From NCBI GenBank assembly GCA_021442155.1, contig CM038222.1, positions 22,082,923 to 22,146,922 on the forward strand: DNA of 64,000 nt, read 5' to 3'. This DNA comes from Cymbidium sinense. Lineage: Eukaryota; Streptophyta; Magnoliopsida; Asparagales; Orchidaceae. The translations under genes and the position numbers were made by a program. The notes below the pieces were generated by a model. That model searched no databases and was not told where the DNA came from. It saw only the letters and a list, made by a program, of their open reading frames with translations. Of this stretch, positions 11,120 through 22,892 are shown piece by piece; the stretch's first letter is position 1; each line of letters begins with the position of its first letter.

Positions 11120-11562
11120 AAACTCAAACACATTTGGATTTTTTATTTACCATACATAAATTTTCTAAGTAAAGATCTCTTTGTCAAAATCAAAATATAA
11201 AAAATCAAACACATTTGGACTTTATTTAGCATACCCAAATTTACGAACTAAAGATCCCTTTGTCAAAATCTAAACATAAAAATCAAACACTTTTGGATTT
11301 TTATTTAGCATACACAAATTAGCTATGTTAAGATCCCATTTTTGAAATCAAAACACACAAATCAAACACATTTGAATTTTTTTAGCATACCCAAATTTGT
11401 TAAATAAAGATCCCATTTTCAGAAATCAAATAAAAATCAAACACATTTGAACTTTAATTAGCATACATAAATTTGCTATTTAAAGGCCTCATTTTTAAAA
11501 ATCAAAATAAAAAGCAAACACATTTGAACTTTATTTAGCATACAAAAATTTGCTAAGTAGGA
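11120..11562 (+). repeat. Short tandem array, ~75-81 bp monomer, about six copies
   Basis: The word CAAACAC followed by TTTGGA or TTTGAA recurs at 11125, 11206, 11284, 11363, 11438 and 11515, giving spacings of 81, 78, 79, 75 and 77 bp. Each monomer also carries TTTAGCATACCCAAATTTGC-like and AAAGATCCCATTTT-like words. It has no similarity to the telomeric words around it or to the GRP fragments. It occurs once in the window. Confidence 0.85.
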
Positions 11563-11785
11563 GATCACCTGGTTGGCCATCAGCCAACAGGGGTTATGTT
11601 ACAGTTCATAGGAGTACCCCTACTATTCATATAGACTTGGAATCCAACTTGGAGGACGAGTCTCATGTGATTAGCATACAAGCCAACCCCCCTTAACGGG
11701 TTTCATTGGAGGAGACACTCGAGCCTGACAGCAATGAAGATTGGGCCTCCAGACAAAGCAAACTATTCAAATTAGATGTATGTAA
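11563..11785. other. Unique insert of mixed base composition
   Basis: About 223 bp without telomeric words and less A-rich than its surroundings (GATCACCTGGTTGGCCATCA, GAGGAGACACTCGAGCCTGA). It directly follows the ~78 bp array and probably arrived with it, perhaps as part of a retroelement leader or 3' region. No open frame of note. I do not recognise it. Confidence 0.5.
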
Positions 11786-12059
11786 ACATAAACCTAAAAA
11801 TAAATAAAAACTTAAACCTAAAAAAAACTTAAAACCTAAACCTAAAAAATAAAATAAAAACCTAAACATATACCTAAAAATATAAAATAAAAATAAAACT
11901 AAACTAAAAACTAAACATAAACCTAAATCTGAAAAATAAACTAAAATAAAAAAAACTTAAACTAAAATAAATAAACATAAAATAAATAAACTAAACTAAA
12001 TCAAAATATAAAATGAACTTAATTAAACCTAAGCCTATTGGTATTTTAAATTTTAAAAA

Positions 12060-12480
12060 AAAAACTGGCAGTAAACCTAGCCAAATCAAAACCTGAGCCC
12101 TCAACACTAAATCATAAACTACCCTGAGCCCCAGGCCTGATCTGAACCTACAACCATGACACTGGGCCATAAGGCCCTGAGCCACAAAGGCCATAGGCCA
12201 CTGCCTGAGCCCCTAACCTGAGTCCTGAGCCCCAGACCCTAGTTGTGGACCCAGGCCCTGAGTTGGCAACCACAGGCTGAGGCCACAGGCCCTGGGCCCT
12301 GAGCTCTAGCCCTGAAACTGGCAGGCCTGATCAGCCCAGGCCACTGAGCCCACTGAGCCTAAGCTCCAGGCCACTGGGCGGGCGTGATACTAAACCTCCT
12401 AAGCCCTAGGCTCACAGATCCTGGGCTCTAAACACTAGGCCCTGGCGCTAAAACCACAATTGAAGCTAGGCCCTAAAATA
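12060..12480 (+). repeat. GC-rich telomere-variant tract (CCCTGAGC type)
   Basis: Repeated 7-9 bp words such as CCCTGAGCC, CCCTAGGC, CCCAGGCC and CACTGAGCC, e.g. GCCACTGAGCCCACTGAGCC. The phasing resembles CCCTAAA with AAA replaced by G/C-rich trinucleotides. It directly follows a junction motif and grades into CCTAAA words at 12480. Confidence 0.75.
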
Positions 12481-13629
12481 AAACATAAAAGATATAAATA
12501 AATAAAAATTAAAATAAAATAAAATTAAAATAAAGTAACAAAATAAACTAAAATAAAAAATAAAACCTAAGCTAAGAAAATAAAATAAACCTGGAATAAA
12601 AAAAACAAATAAAATAAAACTAAAATGTAAAATAAAGAAATAAAACCTAAAATAAAGTAATAACTAAATAAAAACCTAAACCTAAAAAATAAACTAAAAT
12701 TAAAACCTAAAAATAAAAAAATAAACCAAACCTCTAAAAAATAAAATAATTCATAAATAAAATAAAATAAACAAAATAAAATAAACTTAAACCTAAACTA
12801 AAATAATTTAATATAAATTAAATAAACCCAAAACCTAAACTAAATAAAATAAAATAAACTAAAAATGACTAAACCTAAACTAAAAATAAAACTTAAAAAT
12901 AAACCTAAATTAAATATCTAAAACCAAACCACAAATAAAAACTAAAGCTAAAACCTAAATAAACTAAATAAAACCTAAATATAAAAATAAAATAAAATAA
13001 GCTAAACAAAATAAAATGAAAAATAAAATAAAACATATGCTAAAACTTAAACCTAAACTTAAAAAAGAACAAAAATAAAATAAAAAAACTAAATTTATAT
13101 AAGATAAAATAAAACCTATAAACTAAAAATAAAAACCTAAATAAAATAAAAACTAAACCTAAAATAAAATTAAAATAAAACCTAAAATAAAATAAAGAAA
13201 ATTAATAAAAAACCTAAAAAAATAAACCTAATAATAAATAAAATTAAAACCTAAACCATAAAAAAAAAAAAGCTAAACTTAATATATACTCTAGATAAAT
13301 AAACTAAAATCTAACAAAATAAACCAAAAGCCAAACTAAATAAATAAAATAAACCAAAATAAACCTAAACTACTAAAAGCCAAAATCCTAAACCAAATAA
13401 AACATAAAAAAAAAATAATAAAGAAATCTAAAAACTAAATAAAATATAAAATGAACTGATAATAAAATAAAATAAAACTAAATAAAAATAACTAAACCTA
13501 ACATAATAAAATAAATAAACATAAAATAAATAATCTATTAAATGAAATCAAATAAATATAAATAAATAAAAATAAATTAAATTAAAATAATTAAAGAAAC
13601 TAAAACCTACTTGCAGTTACTATTTTAAA

Positions 13630-13790
13630 AAAAAGATAAAACCAGACCCAGACCTGAGCCACCAGGCACACCTAAAATCCACCTACCCTACCCAAGGCAC
13701 AAAAACTCCTAAGCCCTGTACCCAAATCAACACCTGAGCCCTAGGCACAACCTGGACTCTAAATCCTAGGCCCAAAGCCACAAATAAAGC
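13630..13790 (+). repeat. GC-rich telomere-variant tract
   Basis: CCAGACCCAGACCTGAGCC, CCCTAGGCAC and similar words directly after the junction motif at 13608, grading into A-rich words. Confidence 0.7.
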
Positions 13791-14459
13791 CAAAAAAGCA
13801 CAAAATAAATAAACTAAAATATAAAATAAAAAAAACATAAACATAAAATAAATAAAATAAAACATAAAGAACACCTAAACTAAATGGACACAAATAAAAT
13901 AAAATAAAACTAAATACTAAATTAAAATAAAATAAATAATAACCTAAACTACCAAAAATTAAAATAAACCTAAGATTAAACCTAAATAAAATAAAAATAA
14001 TCATAAATAAAATAAATAAATGATTAAATAAAACTAAAAAATCTACGTAAAAAAATAAACCTAAAATAAAATAAAAATAAAACCTAAACCCTAAACTAAA
14101 ATAAAACTAAACCTAAAATTAAATAAAATAATAAACTAAAATGAAATAAATGAAATAAATATAACTTAAAGTAAAAAATAAATAAAAAATAAAGAAAAAA
14201 TAATAAAAATAAAATAAACCTAAACCTAAATTAAAATAAAACAAATAAACCTAAAGAAAACCACAAACTAAAAGATAAAATAAAAACCTAAACTTGACCT
14301 AAATAAAATAAAACTTAAACCAAAATAAAATAAAATAAAACTAATAAAAATAAACAGGCTATAAACTAAATAAACTAAAATAAAATAAAATAATTAAAAC
14401 AAATAAAAAATTAAATAAGATACTAAATAAACTAAACTTGTTGGTTTTTTTTTAGAAAA

Positions 14460-14770
14460 AATCCACAAAACTAAAACCACAAAACCTAAAACCACAAACC
14501 CTGAATAAAAAATAAAAAAACCCTAACCCTAAACCACCTGCCTGACCATAAGCCCTAAAAACCCAGGCCCTCTAAAATCTTGTACAAACCCTGACCCTGC
14601 TAAGGCTAAACCTGCCACAAAACCCTAGCCACAGCCTAAAGCTGAGCCAGTAAAATACACCTGAGCCACATGGAGCCATAGCACTAAGACCTGAAAGACC
14701 CTGAGTCCTAGGCCACAAGGCTGCACTGGATCAACCAAAAACCTAAACCAAGGCAATGACCTAAAAATAA
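14460..14770 (+). repeat. GC-rich telomere-variant tract
   Basis: Mixed CCCTAAA and CCCTGAG/CCAGGCCCT words after the junction motif at 14437. It includes CTGAGCCACATGGAGCCATA and CCCTGAGTCCTAGGCC. Confidence 0.7.
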
Positions 14771-15667
14771 GATAAAAAATGATAAAACTAGGCTAAGATA
14801 AAGAAACTAAATTATGCTAAAATAAAATAAACTTGAATAAGAGCCTCATTAAATTAAAATAGGCATAAAATAAATAAAACTAAAATAGATAAAATAATGA
14901 TTAGAAAACCTAAAATAAACCTAAAATAAATTAAATAAAATCTAGAACTAGGCTAAATAAAATAAAGATAAAATAAATACTGACCTAAATAAAATAAACT
15001 AACTAAAATAAATAATCCTACCTAAACAAAATAAACTAAACCTAAACCTAAACCTAAACCTAAACTAAATAAAATAAAATAAAATTAAAATAAACTAAAT
15101 AATAAAAAATAAAACCTAAAATAAAAGAAAAAAATAAAATAAATAAACCTAAACCTAAATATAAAATAAAACCAAAGCCTAAAAATAAAATAAAAGTCCA
15201 GCTCACTTGAAAAAACCTAAATAAAAAACCTAAAAATAAACAAAATAAAAAAAAACAAACAAATAAATACCTAAAAATAAATGAACTATAAATAAAATAA
15301 AATAAACACTAAGAAAATAAAATAAACTAAATAAAATAAAATAAATTAAATAAACCTAAACCTATGAGTTAACTTAATTTAAAAATAAACCTAAACCTTA
15401 AATCCAAATGGTATCAAAACTAAACCTAAACCCTACCACTACTTACAGTCCACCTACAAAACCAAGCCCTAACCCTAATCCAACCCCAGCCCAAAGCATA
15501 AACCTCCAAAAACCACCACAACCCAAACCACTACCCACAAACCTAAACCCTAACCCAAAACCCAAACCAACCACAGACACAACATAAACTAATGTAACTA
15601 AATAAATTAAGAAAATAAACCTAAACCCAAAACCTAATAAACTAAATTTAAACCTAAACTAAACCCC

Positions 15668-16128
15668 AGAGAACTTGATGGCAGGAACGTCACCATCAAC
15701 AAGGCTCAGTCTAGATCTAGCGGCGAAGCTGGATGCTATTGTAGTGGTGGTGGGGGATTTGGAGGTACTGGTGGATATGGAGTTGGTGGTCAGAGCAGTG
15801 GTGGTTATGGAGACGGGAAGAGTAATAGAAGATCTGGATGGCGTGGGGGGAGATTGGAGATATGATGGTGGATCCACTACTGAGGGGATGGGGTGGTTAC
15901 GATGGGAGCTGGAGAAACTAAGAATGGTGATCACATGGTTGCTTATGGAACTATGTCTTTATAGTAGAGACGATTCTAGTTTTCTAGGGTTTTTGATTTG
16001 CTCTATGTGTGCTCATTTTTTATCTATGTTGTTCCTTGTGTCTTAGAAAACTTGGTGTTACTTGGTTGATGAAATCGAAAAAAATAAATGTTGAACCTGA
16101 ATTTATACTTTGTTAAAAATTTAAAAAA
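15668..16128 (+). pseudogene. GRP retro-fragment, copy 6
   Basis: Its RRM-end segment is well preserved (AACTTGATGGCAGGAACGTC, then CACCATCAACAAGGCTCAGT), corresponding to NLDGRNITVNQAQ in the parent frame. The Gly-rich region, the coding end GGGAGCTGGAGAAACTAAG and the complete 3'UTR follow. Single-base frameshifts disrupt the coding frame. The final poly(A) is broken (GTTAAAAATTTAAAAAACC). First of three GRP copies within 2.2 kb. Confidence 0.9.
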
Positions 16129-16378
16129 CCCTAAGCACTAAACCTTAAATCTTAAACCCTAAGAAACCCTAAGCACTAAACCCTAAATCATAAACCCTAA
16201 ACCTTAATCTTAAATCCTAAACCCTAAATCATAAACCATAAAACCCTAAACCCTTAACCCTAAACCCTAACCACAGACATAAACCCTAAGCCACAACCCT
16301 AAACTAAACCTAAAGTAATAAATAAATTAAAAAAAAAACCTAAACCCTAAAAATAATAAACCCAAACCTAAACCCTAA
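16129..16378 (+). repeat. CCCTAAA tract and leader
   Basis: CCCTAAA repeats with substitutions, then the leader (about 16310-16378; AAAGTAATAAATAAATTAAA) that joins copy 7. No junction motif lies between copies 6 and 7. Confidence 0.85.
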
Positions 16379-16805
16379 GAATGGGTAGAACCTTCTGAAG
16401 GAACATCATCATCATAAAGTTTAGATCTCGATGGATCATAAAGCATCGTTATCACGGTGGTCTGAGGGATCTGGAGGTCTTGGTGGATATGGAGGTTGTG
16501 GTCGGGGGTAGTGGTGGTTATGTAAGAAAGCGATGGAGGTTACCATGGTGGTGAGTGAGAGATGGGGATATGATGATGGCTCCCTACTCAAGGCCATGAT
16601 GATTTTGATGGGAAGGAGAAATTGAAGAACGGCAATCAATCTAACAGCTTATGGAATTGTGTCTTCTGGTTGACGATTCTAGTTATAGGCTTTTTTATTT
16701 TCTCTATCGTCATTTTTTAACTATGTCGCTTGTGTCTTAGAAAACTTGGTGTGTTACTTGGTTGATGAAATTGAAAGAAAAATTTTGGCTTTGTTGTAAA
16801 AAAAA
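16379..16805 (+). pseudogene. GRP retro-fragment, copy 7
   Basis: It starts GAATGGGTAGAACCTTCTGA. It keeps the RRM-end remnants, GGTGGATATGGAGGTTGTGG, GGGGATATGATGATGGCTCC and the coding end GGAAGGAGAAATTGA, with many short deletions. The 3'UTR is shortened but recognisable and the poly(A) is at 16797-16805. Shares GATATGGAGGTTGTG and GATGGCTCCC-like variants with copy 8, so the two are close relatives. Confidence 0.88.
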
Positions 16806-17374
16806 TAACCAAAAAACCTAAATGCTAAACTAAAATCAACTAGATAAACCTAAAACCCTAAACCCTAAACCTAAACCCACAAACCCTAAATCCTAAACCC
16901 CAAAACCTAAGCCCCAAACCTTAAAACCAGACATAAACCCTAAACTAAAACCTAAACCCACAAACCTTAAACCCTAAACCACAAACCTAAATCTAAACTC
17001 AAACTCTAACCCTAATCTAAACCCCAACAAACCCTAAACCTAAACCCTAAAAAGCTAAAAACCTAAATCTAAACTAAAAAAACTTAAAAAAAATAAATAG
17101 AAAAACCTAAAACAAAATAAAATAAAAAAATAAAGTGAAAAGAAAACCTAAACTAAAACCTAAATCTAAAAAGAAATAAAATAAAAAATAAAAACAAAAC
17201 TAAATTAAAATAAATAAAAACCTAAATTAAAATAAAAACCTAAAAGCCTAAATAAATTAAAACTAAACCTAAAATAAAGATAAAATAAACCTAAAATAAA
17301 ACAAAATAAAAACTAAATAAAAATAAAATAAACACAAAACTTTAAAGCTTGATAAACCTAAAATTAAACCCTAA
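16806..17374 (+). repeat. CCCTAAA tract then degenerate domain
   Basis: CCCTAAA-type tract to about 17060 followed by a short CCTAAA/ATAAA domain. No junction motif is seen. The leader is mostly lost, with only AAAGCTTGATAAACCTAAA before copy 8. Confidence 0.8.
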
Positions 17375-17813
17375 GAATGGGTAGACCTTGACCCTGAGAA
17401 CATCATAATCAAGGCTCGGTTAGATGGCGATGGATGCAAAGCAGGCATCGTTATCCACATGCTTGGGGATCAGGAGGTCGGTGGATATGGAGGTTGTGTT
17501 AGTGGTGGTTATGTAGGTGAGAGGCGATGGAGGTTACGCCCATGGGTGGTGGTAGAGTGAGAGATGGGGATATGATGGTGGCTCCCTCTACTCAGAGAGT
17601 GATGGTTTTGATGGAGAAAGTGAAGAGCGGCCAATCGATATCTGCTTATGGAATTGTGTCTTTATTGAGATGATTCTAGTTATCTAGGGTTTTAATTTTC
17701 TATGCATGCTCATTTTTAACTACATTGTATGTCTTAGAAAACTTGGTGTGTTACTTGGTTGATGAAATTAAAAGAAAATTTGTTGAATCTGAATTTGTTC
17801 TCTATTAAAAAAA
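17375..17813 (+). pseudogene. GRP retro-fragment, copy 8
   Basis: It starts GAATGGGTAGACCTTGACCC. It retains GGTGGATATGGAGGTTGTG, GGTGGTGGTAGAGTGAGAGA, GGGGATATGATGGTGGCTCC and a decayed coding end, then the 3'UTR and poly(A) at 17807-17813. Frame broken repeatedly. Nearest relative is copy 7. Confidence 0.88.
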
Positions 17814-19907
17814 TAACTAAAAACCCTAAATCCAAAACTAAAATGAACAGTAGAAAACCTAAACCCAAACCACAAAGAAACCAAACCAAACGCTAAACCT
17901 AACCAAACCCTAACCAAACCTAAAACCACAAACCCTACACTACTAAACCTTAAACCTAAACCCACACTAAACCCTAAAATAAAAAAACCCCACAAAACCT
18001 TAACTCTAAAAAAAAAACCAAATTAAACTAAAAAAAAAAAATAAATAAAACCTAAACCAAAATAAAATAAAAAAATAAATGAAAGACCTAAACTAAAAAA
18101 AAGAAATAATAAAATAAAATAAATAAAATAAAATAAATAAAACCTAAATTAAAGTAAAAAAGCCAAAATAAATAAACTTAACCTAAAATAAAATAAAATA
18201 AACTAAATAAAATAAACCTAAATAAAAAATCTAAACCTAAAATATAAATAAATAAAAAAATAAATAAAGTAAAACACTAAACTAAAACCTAAATCTAAAT
18301 AAAATAAAATAAACTAAACTAAATAAATAAATCTAAACTAAACCTAAAAATAAAATAAATTAAAACTAAAATAATAAACTAAACTAAAACTAAAAAATAA
18401 ACCTAAAATAAAACCTAAAAATAAAATAAAAAATAAAATAACCTAAACCTAAACCTAAAATAAAATAAAACTAAACTTAAAATAAAATAAAAATAAAACT
18501 AAACTAAAACCTAAACTAAAAAATAAACTAAAATAAAAAACATAAACTAAAATAATCCACAAAAATAAAATAAACTTAACATAATAAAATAAAATAAAAA
18601 TAAAATAAGATAAATTAAAATAAAAAATAAACTAAATAAATTAAATAAACTAAACCTACGTTTTGCTTAATTTTAAAAAAACTAAAAAAAAAATTAAAAA
18701 ATTAAAAATTGTACTTACCTTAAACCCTAGGCAACCAAAATCTAAAACTAAAAAACCAAATCCTAAACAACCCTAAACCCAAATGCCAAATCCTACAATA
18801 AACCACTAAGCATAAAACCTAAAACCAAAATCTAAAGAAAAAAAAATAATAAAATAAAATGTAAACCTAAAATAAAATAAATAATAAAATATAATAAAAA
18901 ACTAAAACCTAAAAGCCTAAACCTAAACCTAAATGTAAAATAAAATAAAATAAAAAAATAAAACTAAAACAAAATGCTAAATAAACTATAAAATAAAATA
19001 AACCTAAAAATAAAAAATCTAAATAAACTAAAAACTAAATGTAAAATAAAAATAAATTAAACCTAAAATAAAATAAAATAAAAATGAAATAATAACATAA
19101 ACTAAAAAATAAGCCTAAAAATAAAATCTAAAACTAAATAATAAATAAAACCTAAATCCTAAACCTAAAATAAACATAAAAATAAACATATAAAAAAAAA
19201 AATAAACTAAAATAAAATAAACTAAACCTAAACCTATAAAATAAACTAAACTTAAGCCAAAAATAAAATATAATAAAATAAACTAAAATAAACCAAACTA
19301 AACTAAAAAATAAACCAAAAAAATAAACCTAAAATGAAAATCTAAAATGAAATCCAAAAAAAATTAAATTAATTAAAATCTAAACCTAAACATGGAATAA
19401 AAAAAATAAAACCTAAACCTAAAAATAAAATAAAAATAAATTAAACTAAAAATAAGCATAAACCTAAGCCTAAAAATAAATAAAATAAAATGTAAACTAA
19501 AATGATAAACTAAAATAAACTAAACAAATAAAAAAAATAAACTAAATAAAATAAAAATAATATAATAAATAAAAATAAATTAGTAAACCTACTGGTTTGC
19601 TTAATTTTTTTAAAATCCTAAATCTAAACCACGACCCTAAATCCACCACACTAAACTAGCCAAATACCTAAATCCTCTACCTTACTACAAACCCTACCAC
19701 TAAACTAAACCTAAAAACCACCTTCTGAGCCTGACCTACTAAACCACTGATCCAACCCCACCACACTCCCCAAATTCAAACTCACTGACCAAACCAAACC
19801 CTAAACCCTACCACCCAAACCTACCCACACCACAACTAACCCTAAAATTAAATCTAAAACAGCTAAATAAATTAAATAATAAACTTAAACCCAAACCAAC
19901 TAAAATC
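17814..19907 (+). repeat. CCCTAAA tracts, degenerate domains, motifs at 18654 and 19588
   Basis: CCCTAAA-type tract (17820-18000), degenerate domain, motif at 18654 with a short CCCTAAA tract (18715-18840) but no GRP, a second degenerate domain, motif at 19588 with a C-rich tract (19610-19850), and the leader before copy 9. Confidence 0.85.
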
Positions 19908-20376
19908 GAATGGGAAAAACCTTGAGGCGGGGTCATCGTCAACTAGGCTCAATCTAGATCTGGCGGTGGAGGTGAAGGTGGGGGCTGTGGTTATCCTAAT
20001 GGTGGTGGGGGATCTGGAGGTGCTGGTGGATATGGAGGTGATGGTCAGACTAGTGGTAGTTATGTAGGCGGGAGGAGCGATGTAGGTTACATCCGTGGTG
20101 GTGGCAGAGGAAGAGATCGGGGATATGATGGCGGATAGAGGGATTCGAGAGGTAGGGTGGTTGATGGGCGGAGAATTGAAGAAAACCATTCGATCTACTG
20201 GTAATGGGCTGTGTCTTCATAGTAAAATTCTACTAATCAGGGTTTTGATTTGCTCTATGGGTGCTCATTTTTTACTTATATCGTTGCTTGTATCTTTAAA
20301 AACTTGGGTTGCTACTTGGTTGATGAAATTGAAAGGAAGAAATGTTGAATCTGAATTTATTCTCAACTAAAAAAAC
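19908..20376 (+). pseudogene. GRP retro-fragment, copy 9 (subfamily 2 tail)
   Basis: Well-preserved Gly-rich part (GGTGGTGGGGGATCTGGAGG, GGTGCTGGTGGATATGGAGG). The coding end is damaged: GGCGGATAGAGGGATTCGAG introduces a stop. The 3'UTR carries the subfamily 2 markers TGGGTGCTCATT and GGTTGCTACTTGG (others have TGCGTGCTC and GTGTGTTACTTGG). After the poly(A) comes CCTTAAA rather than CCAAAAACC. The leader is of the common type (CTAAATAAATTAAATAATAA), so this copy combines a type 1 front with a type 2 tail. Confidence 0.88.
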
Positions 20377-22417
20377 CTTAAATCCTAAACCCTAAACCTT
20401 AAACCCTAAACTATAAACTAAAACTTAAAACCTAAACCCTAAACCCTAAACCCTAAACCCTAAACCATAAACTGTAAACCATAAACCCTAAAACTCAAAA
20501 GCCTAAACCCTAAACCCTAAACCCTAAAAACTAAACCCTAAACCCTAGGCCACTAAAACCCTAAACTAAAACCCTAAAAACTAAAACTAAACCCAAAAAC
20601 CTAAATAAACTAAATGACCTAAAATAAAATAAATAAAAACTCTGAAATAAAATAAAGAAATAAAATAAAAAACCTAAAACTAAAAAAATGTAAAGCTAAA
20701 ACCTAAACCTAAAGAGAATAAAATAAAAAATAAAATAAATAAAATCTTAAACTAAAGTAAAAAATAAAAGACTAAATAAATAAAACTAAACCTAAAATAA
20801 AATAAAACCTAAAATAAAATAAAATAAAACTAAATAAAATCAAAACCTAAAAAATAAACTTAAAAAATAAAAAAAAATAAATAAAAGACCAAAAACCTAA
20901 ACAAAAGAAACCTAAACCTAAACCTAAAATAAATAAACTAAATAAACCTAAAGCTAAACTAAAACATAAAATAAACCTAAAAAGATTTAAAACCTAAACT
21001 ACAATAAAATAAAACCTAAACTAGCAAAATAAAAAAATAAACCTAAATTTAAAATGTAAATTAAAATTAAACTAAAGACCTACTTAAACCTACCTAAAAG
21101 ATAAACTAATTAAGATCTAAAATTAAATAAAGATAAATAAACTAAACTAATTAAAATGATCCTAAATAAAACGGATAAGATAAAATAAAATAAACTAAAT
21201 AAACTAACTTACTGGTTTGCTTATTTAAATAAATAAATTAAATTAAAAACACCCTGGGCTTAAGCCCTACCCTGATCCTACACCACCCAAAACTTTGGCT
21301 TAGGCCACAAGGCCTGAGGCTGGGCCCTGGGCCACTGGGCTAAAGATCCAGATCCTGACCTCTACCCTAAAACCTGAGCCTAAATCCTAAACATAAACCT
21401 AAAGAAACCTAAACTTGGTCCATTTAAAACCTAAAACAAAATGTATATAAACTCTAAACCTAAATAAAATAAAATAAAATAAAACCTAAACTAAAACCTA
21501 AACATAAATTTAAACATAAACCAAAATGTAAAATAAAATAAAATAAAAAATAAAACTAAACTAAAAGATAAAATAAAATAAAAACTAAACTAAATAAAAT
21601 AAAATAAACCTAAATAAAATTATAAAATAAAATAAAATGATAATAATAACCAAAATCACTAAAAATAAAACCTAAAATAAAAAAAAATAAAACCTAAACC
21701 TAAACCTAATTATAAAATATAAAATAAACATAAACTTAAATTAAAATAAACTAAAGAAATTAAATAAATCCTAAACCTAAACCTAAACCAACTAAATAAA
21801 ATAAAATAAACTAAAAATAATCAACCTAAATTAAAATAATAAAAAAATAAACTAAAATAAAATCTAAACCTAAACCAAAAATAAATAAATAAATAAAAAT
21901 CTAAACCAAAACCTGAATAAAATAAAACCTAAACTTAAAAAATATATTAAAATAAAATACTAAAAATAAGCATAAACTGGCTAAACCTAAAATAAACTAA
22001 AATAAAACTAAATAGATAAACTAAAATAAATAAACTAAACTAATTAAAAATAAAAAACCTAAAATAAAATAAAAAATAAATAAACTAAAATAAATAAAAA
22101 ATACACTAAATTAAAGCTACTTTACTTAATTTAAACAAAAAATTAAACCAATACCTAACCACAAACCCAAATCCTACCACAAACCCATGCCTTATAAAAC
22201 CCTAAACCAAACCCTAAACCATAAACCCTCACCCTAAACCATAAAGCCAACCACAACCACAAAACCTAACCCACTAACCACAAACCCAACCTAAACTAAA
22301 ACTGAACAAACTCTAAATCCACAAAGCATAAACCCTAAACCCAAATCATGGCCTTAAACCTAAATCATAACCTTAAAAAAAGCCTAAATAAAATAAACTA
22401 AACCTAAACCCACCCAA
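20377..22417 (+). repeat. CCCTAAA tract, degenerate domains, GC-rich variant, motifs at 21208 and 22110
   Basis: Near-perfect CCCTAAA at 20425-20560, then CCTAAA/ATAAA words. The motif at 21208 is followed by a GC-rich patch (about 21245-21410; GGCCTGAGGCTGGGCCCTGG). A further degenerate domain, the motif at 22110 and a C-rich tract to copy 10 follow. Confidence 0.85.
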
Positions 22418-22892
22418 GAATGGAGAACCCGAGAAGAACATCATCATCAACTGGATCAATCTAGATTTGGCGGTGGAGGCAAGGTGGGCGGTAGAGGCAA
22501 GGTGGGTGGTCGTAGTGGTGGTGGGGATCTAGGTGTTGGTGGATATGGAGGTGGTGGTGAGCGGTGGTTATGGAGGTGGGAAGCGATGTAGGTTACATCC
22601 ATGGTGGTGGCGGAGGGAGAGATCGGGGATATGATGGTGAATCCCAGTACTCGAGAGGTAGGGGTGGTTCTGATGGGAACTAGAGAAATTGAAGAATGGT
22701 CATTCCGATCTAGTACTTATGGAACTGTGTCATTACAATAAAGATGGTTCTAGTTATCTAGGGTTTTTGATTTATGCATGCTCATTCTTTATATATGTTG
22801 TCGCTTGTGTCTTAGAAAACTTGGTGTGTTACATGGTTGATGAAATCAAAAAGAAGAAATGCTGAATTTGAATTTATTATCTATTAAAAAAA
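22418..22892 (+). pseudogene. GRP retro-fragment, copy 10
   Basis: It starts GAATGGAGAACCCGAGAAGA. It contains a local duplication in the Gly-rich part (GGTGGAGGCAAGGTGGGCGG then GTAGAGGCAAGGTGGGTGG), GGATATGATGGTGAATCCCA, and coding end AACTAGAGAAATTGA (Trp to TAG). The 3'UTR has type 1 markers (GTGTGTTACATGG) and the poly(A) is at 22885-22892. Shares GATGTAGGTTACATCC with copy 9. Confidence 0.9.

Larger units (their letters stand above)
11786..15667 (+). repeat. GRP-free stretch of degenerate telomere-like units
   Basis: Nearly 3.9 kb of CCTAAA/CTAAA/ATAAA words with junction motifs at about 12027, 13608, 14437 and 15361. The first three motifs are each followed by a GC-rich variant tract and have no GRP copy. 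The fourth is followed by a CCCTAAA-type tract and a leader (about 15590) that lead into copy 6. Long A-rich open frames on the - strand are word-repeat artefacts. Confidence 0.85.

Noticed and set aside
11120..11562. CRISPR-like array at the ~78 bp repeats
   Set aside because: Whole monomers repeat with drift and there are no unique spacers. The sequence is plant nuclear.
15675..16046. Val/Glu/Met-rich + strand open frames (VVVGDLEVLVDMEVVV type) in several GRP copies
   Set aside because: Shifted-frame reading of the Gly-rich repeats (GTG GAG GTG). The native frame and its homology to plant GRPs explain the DNA.
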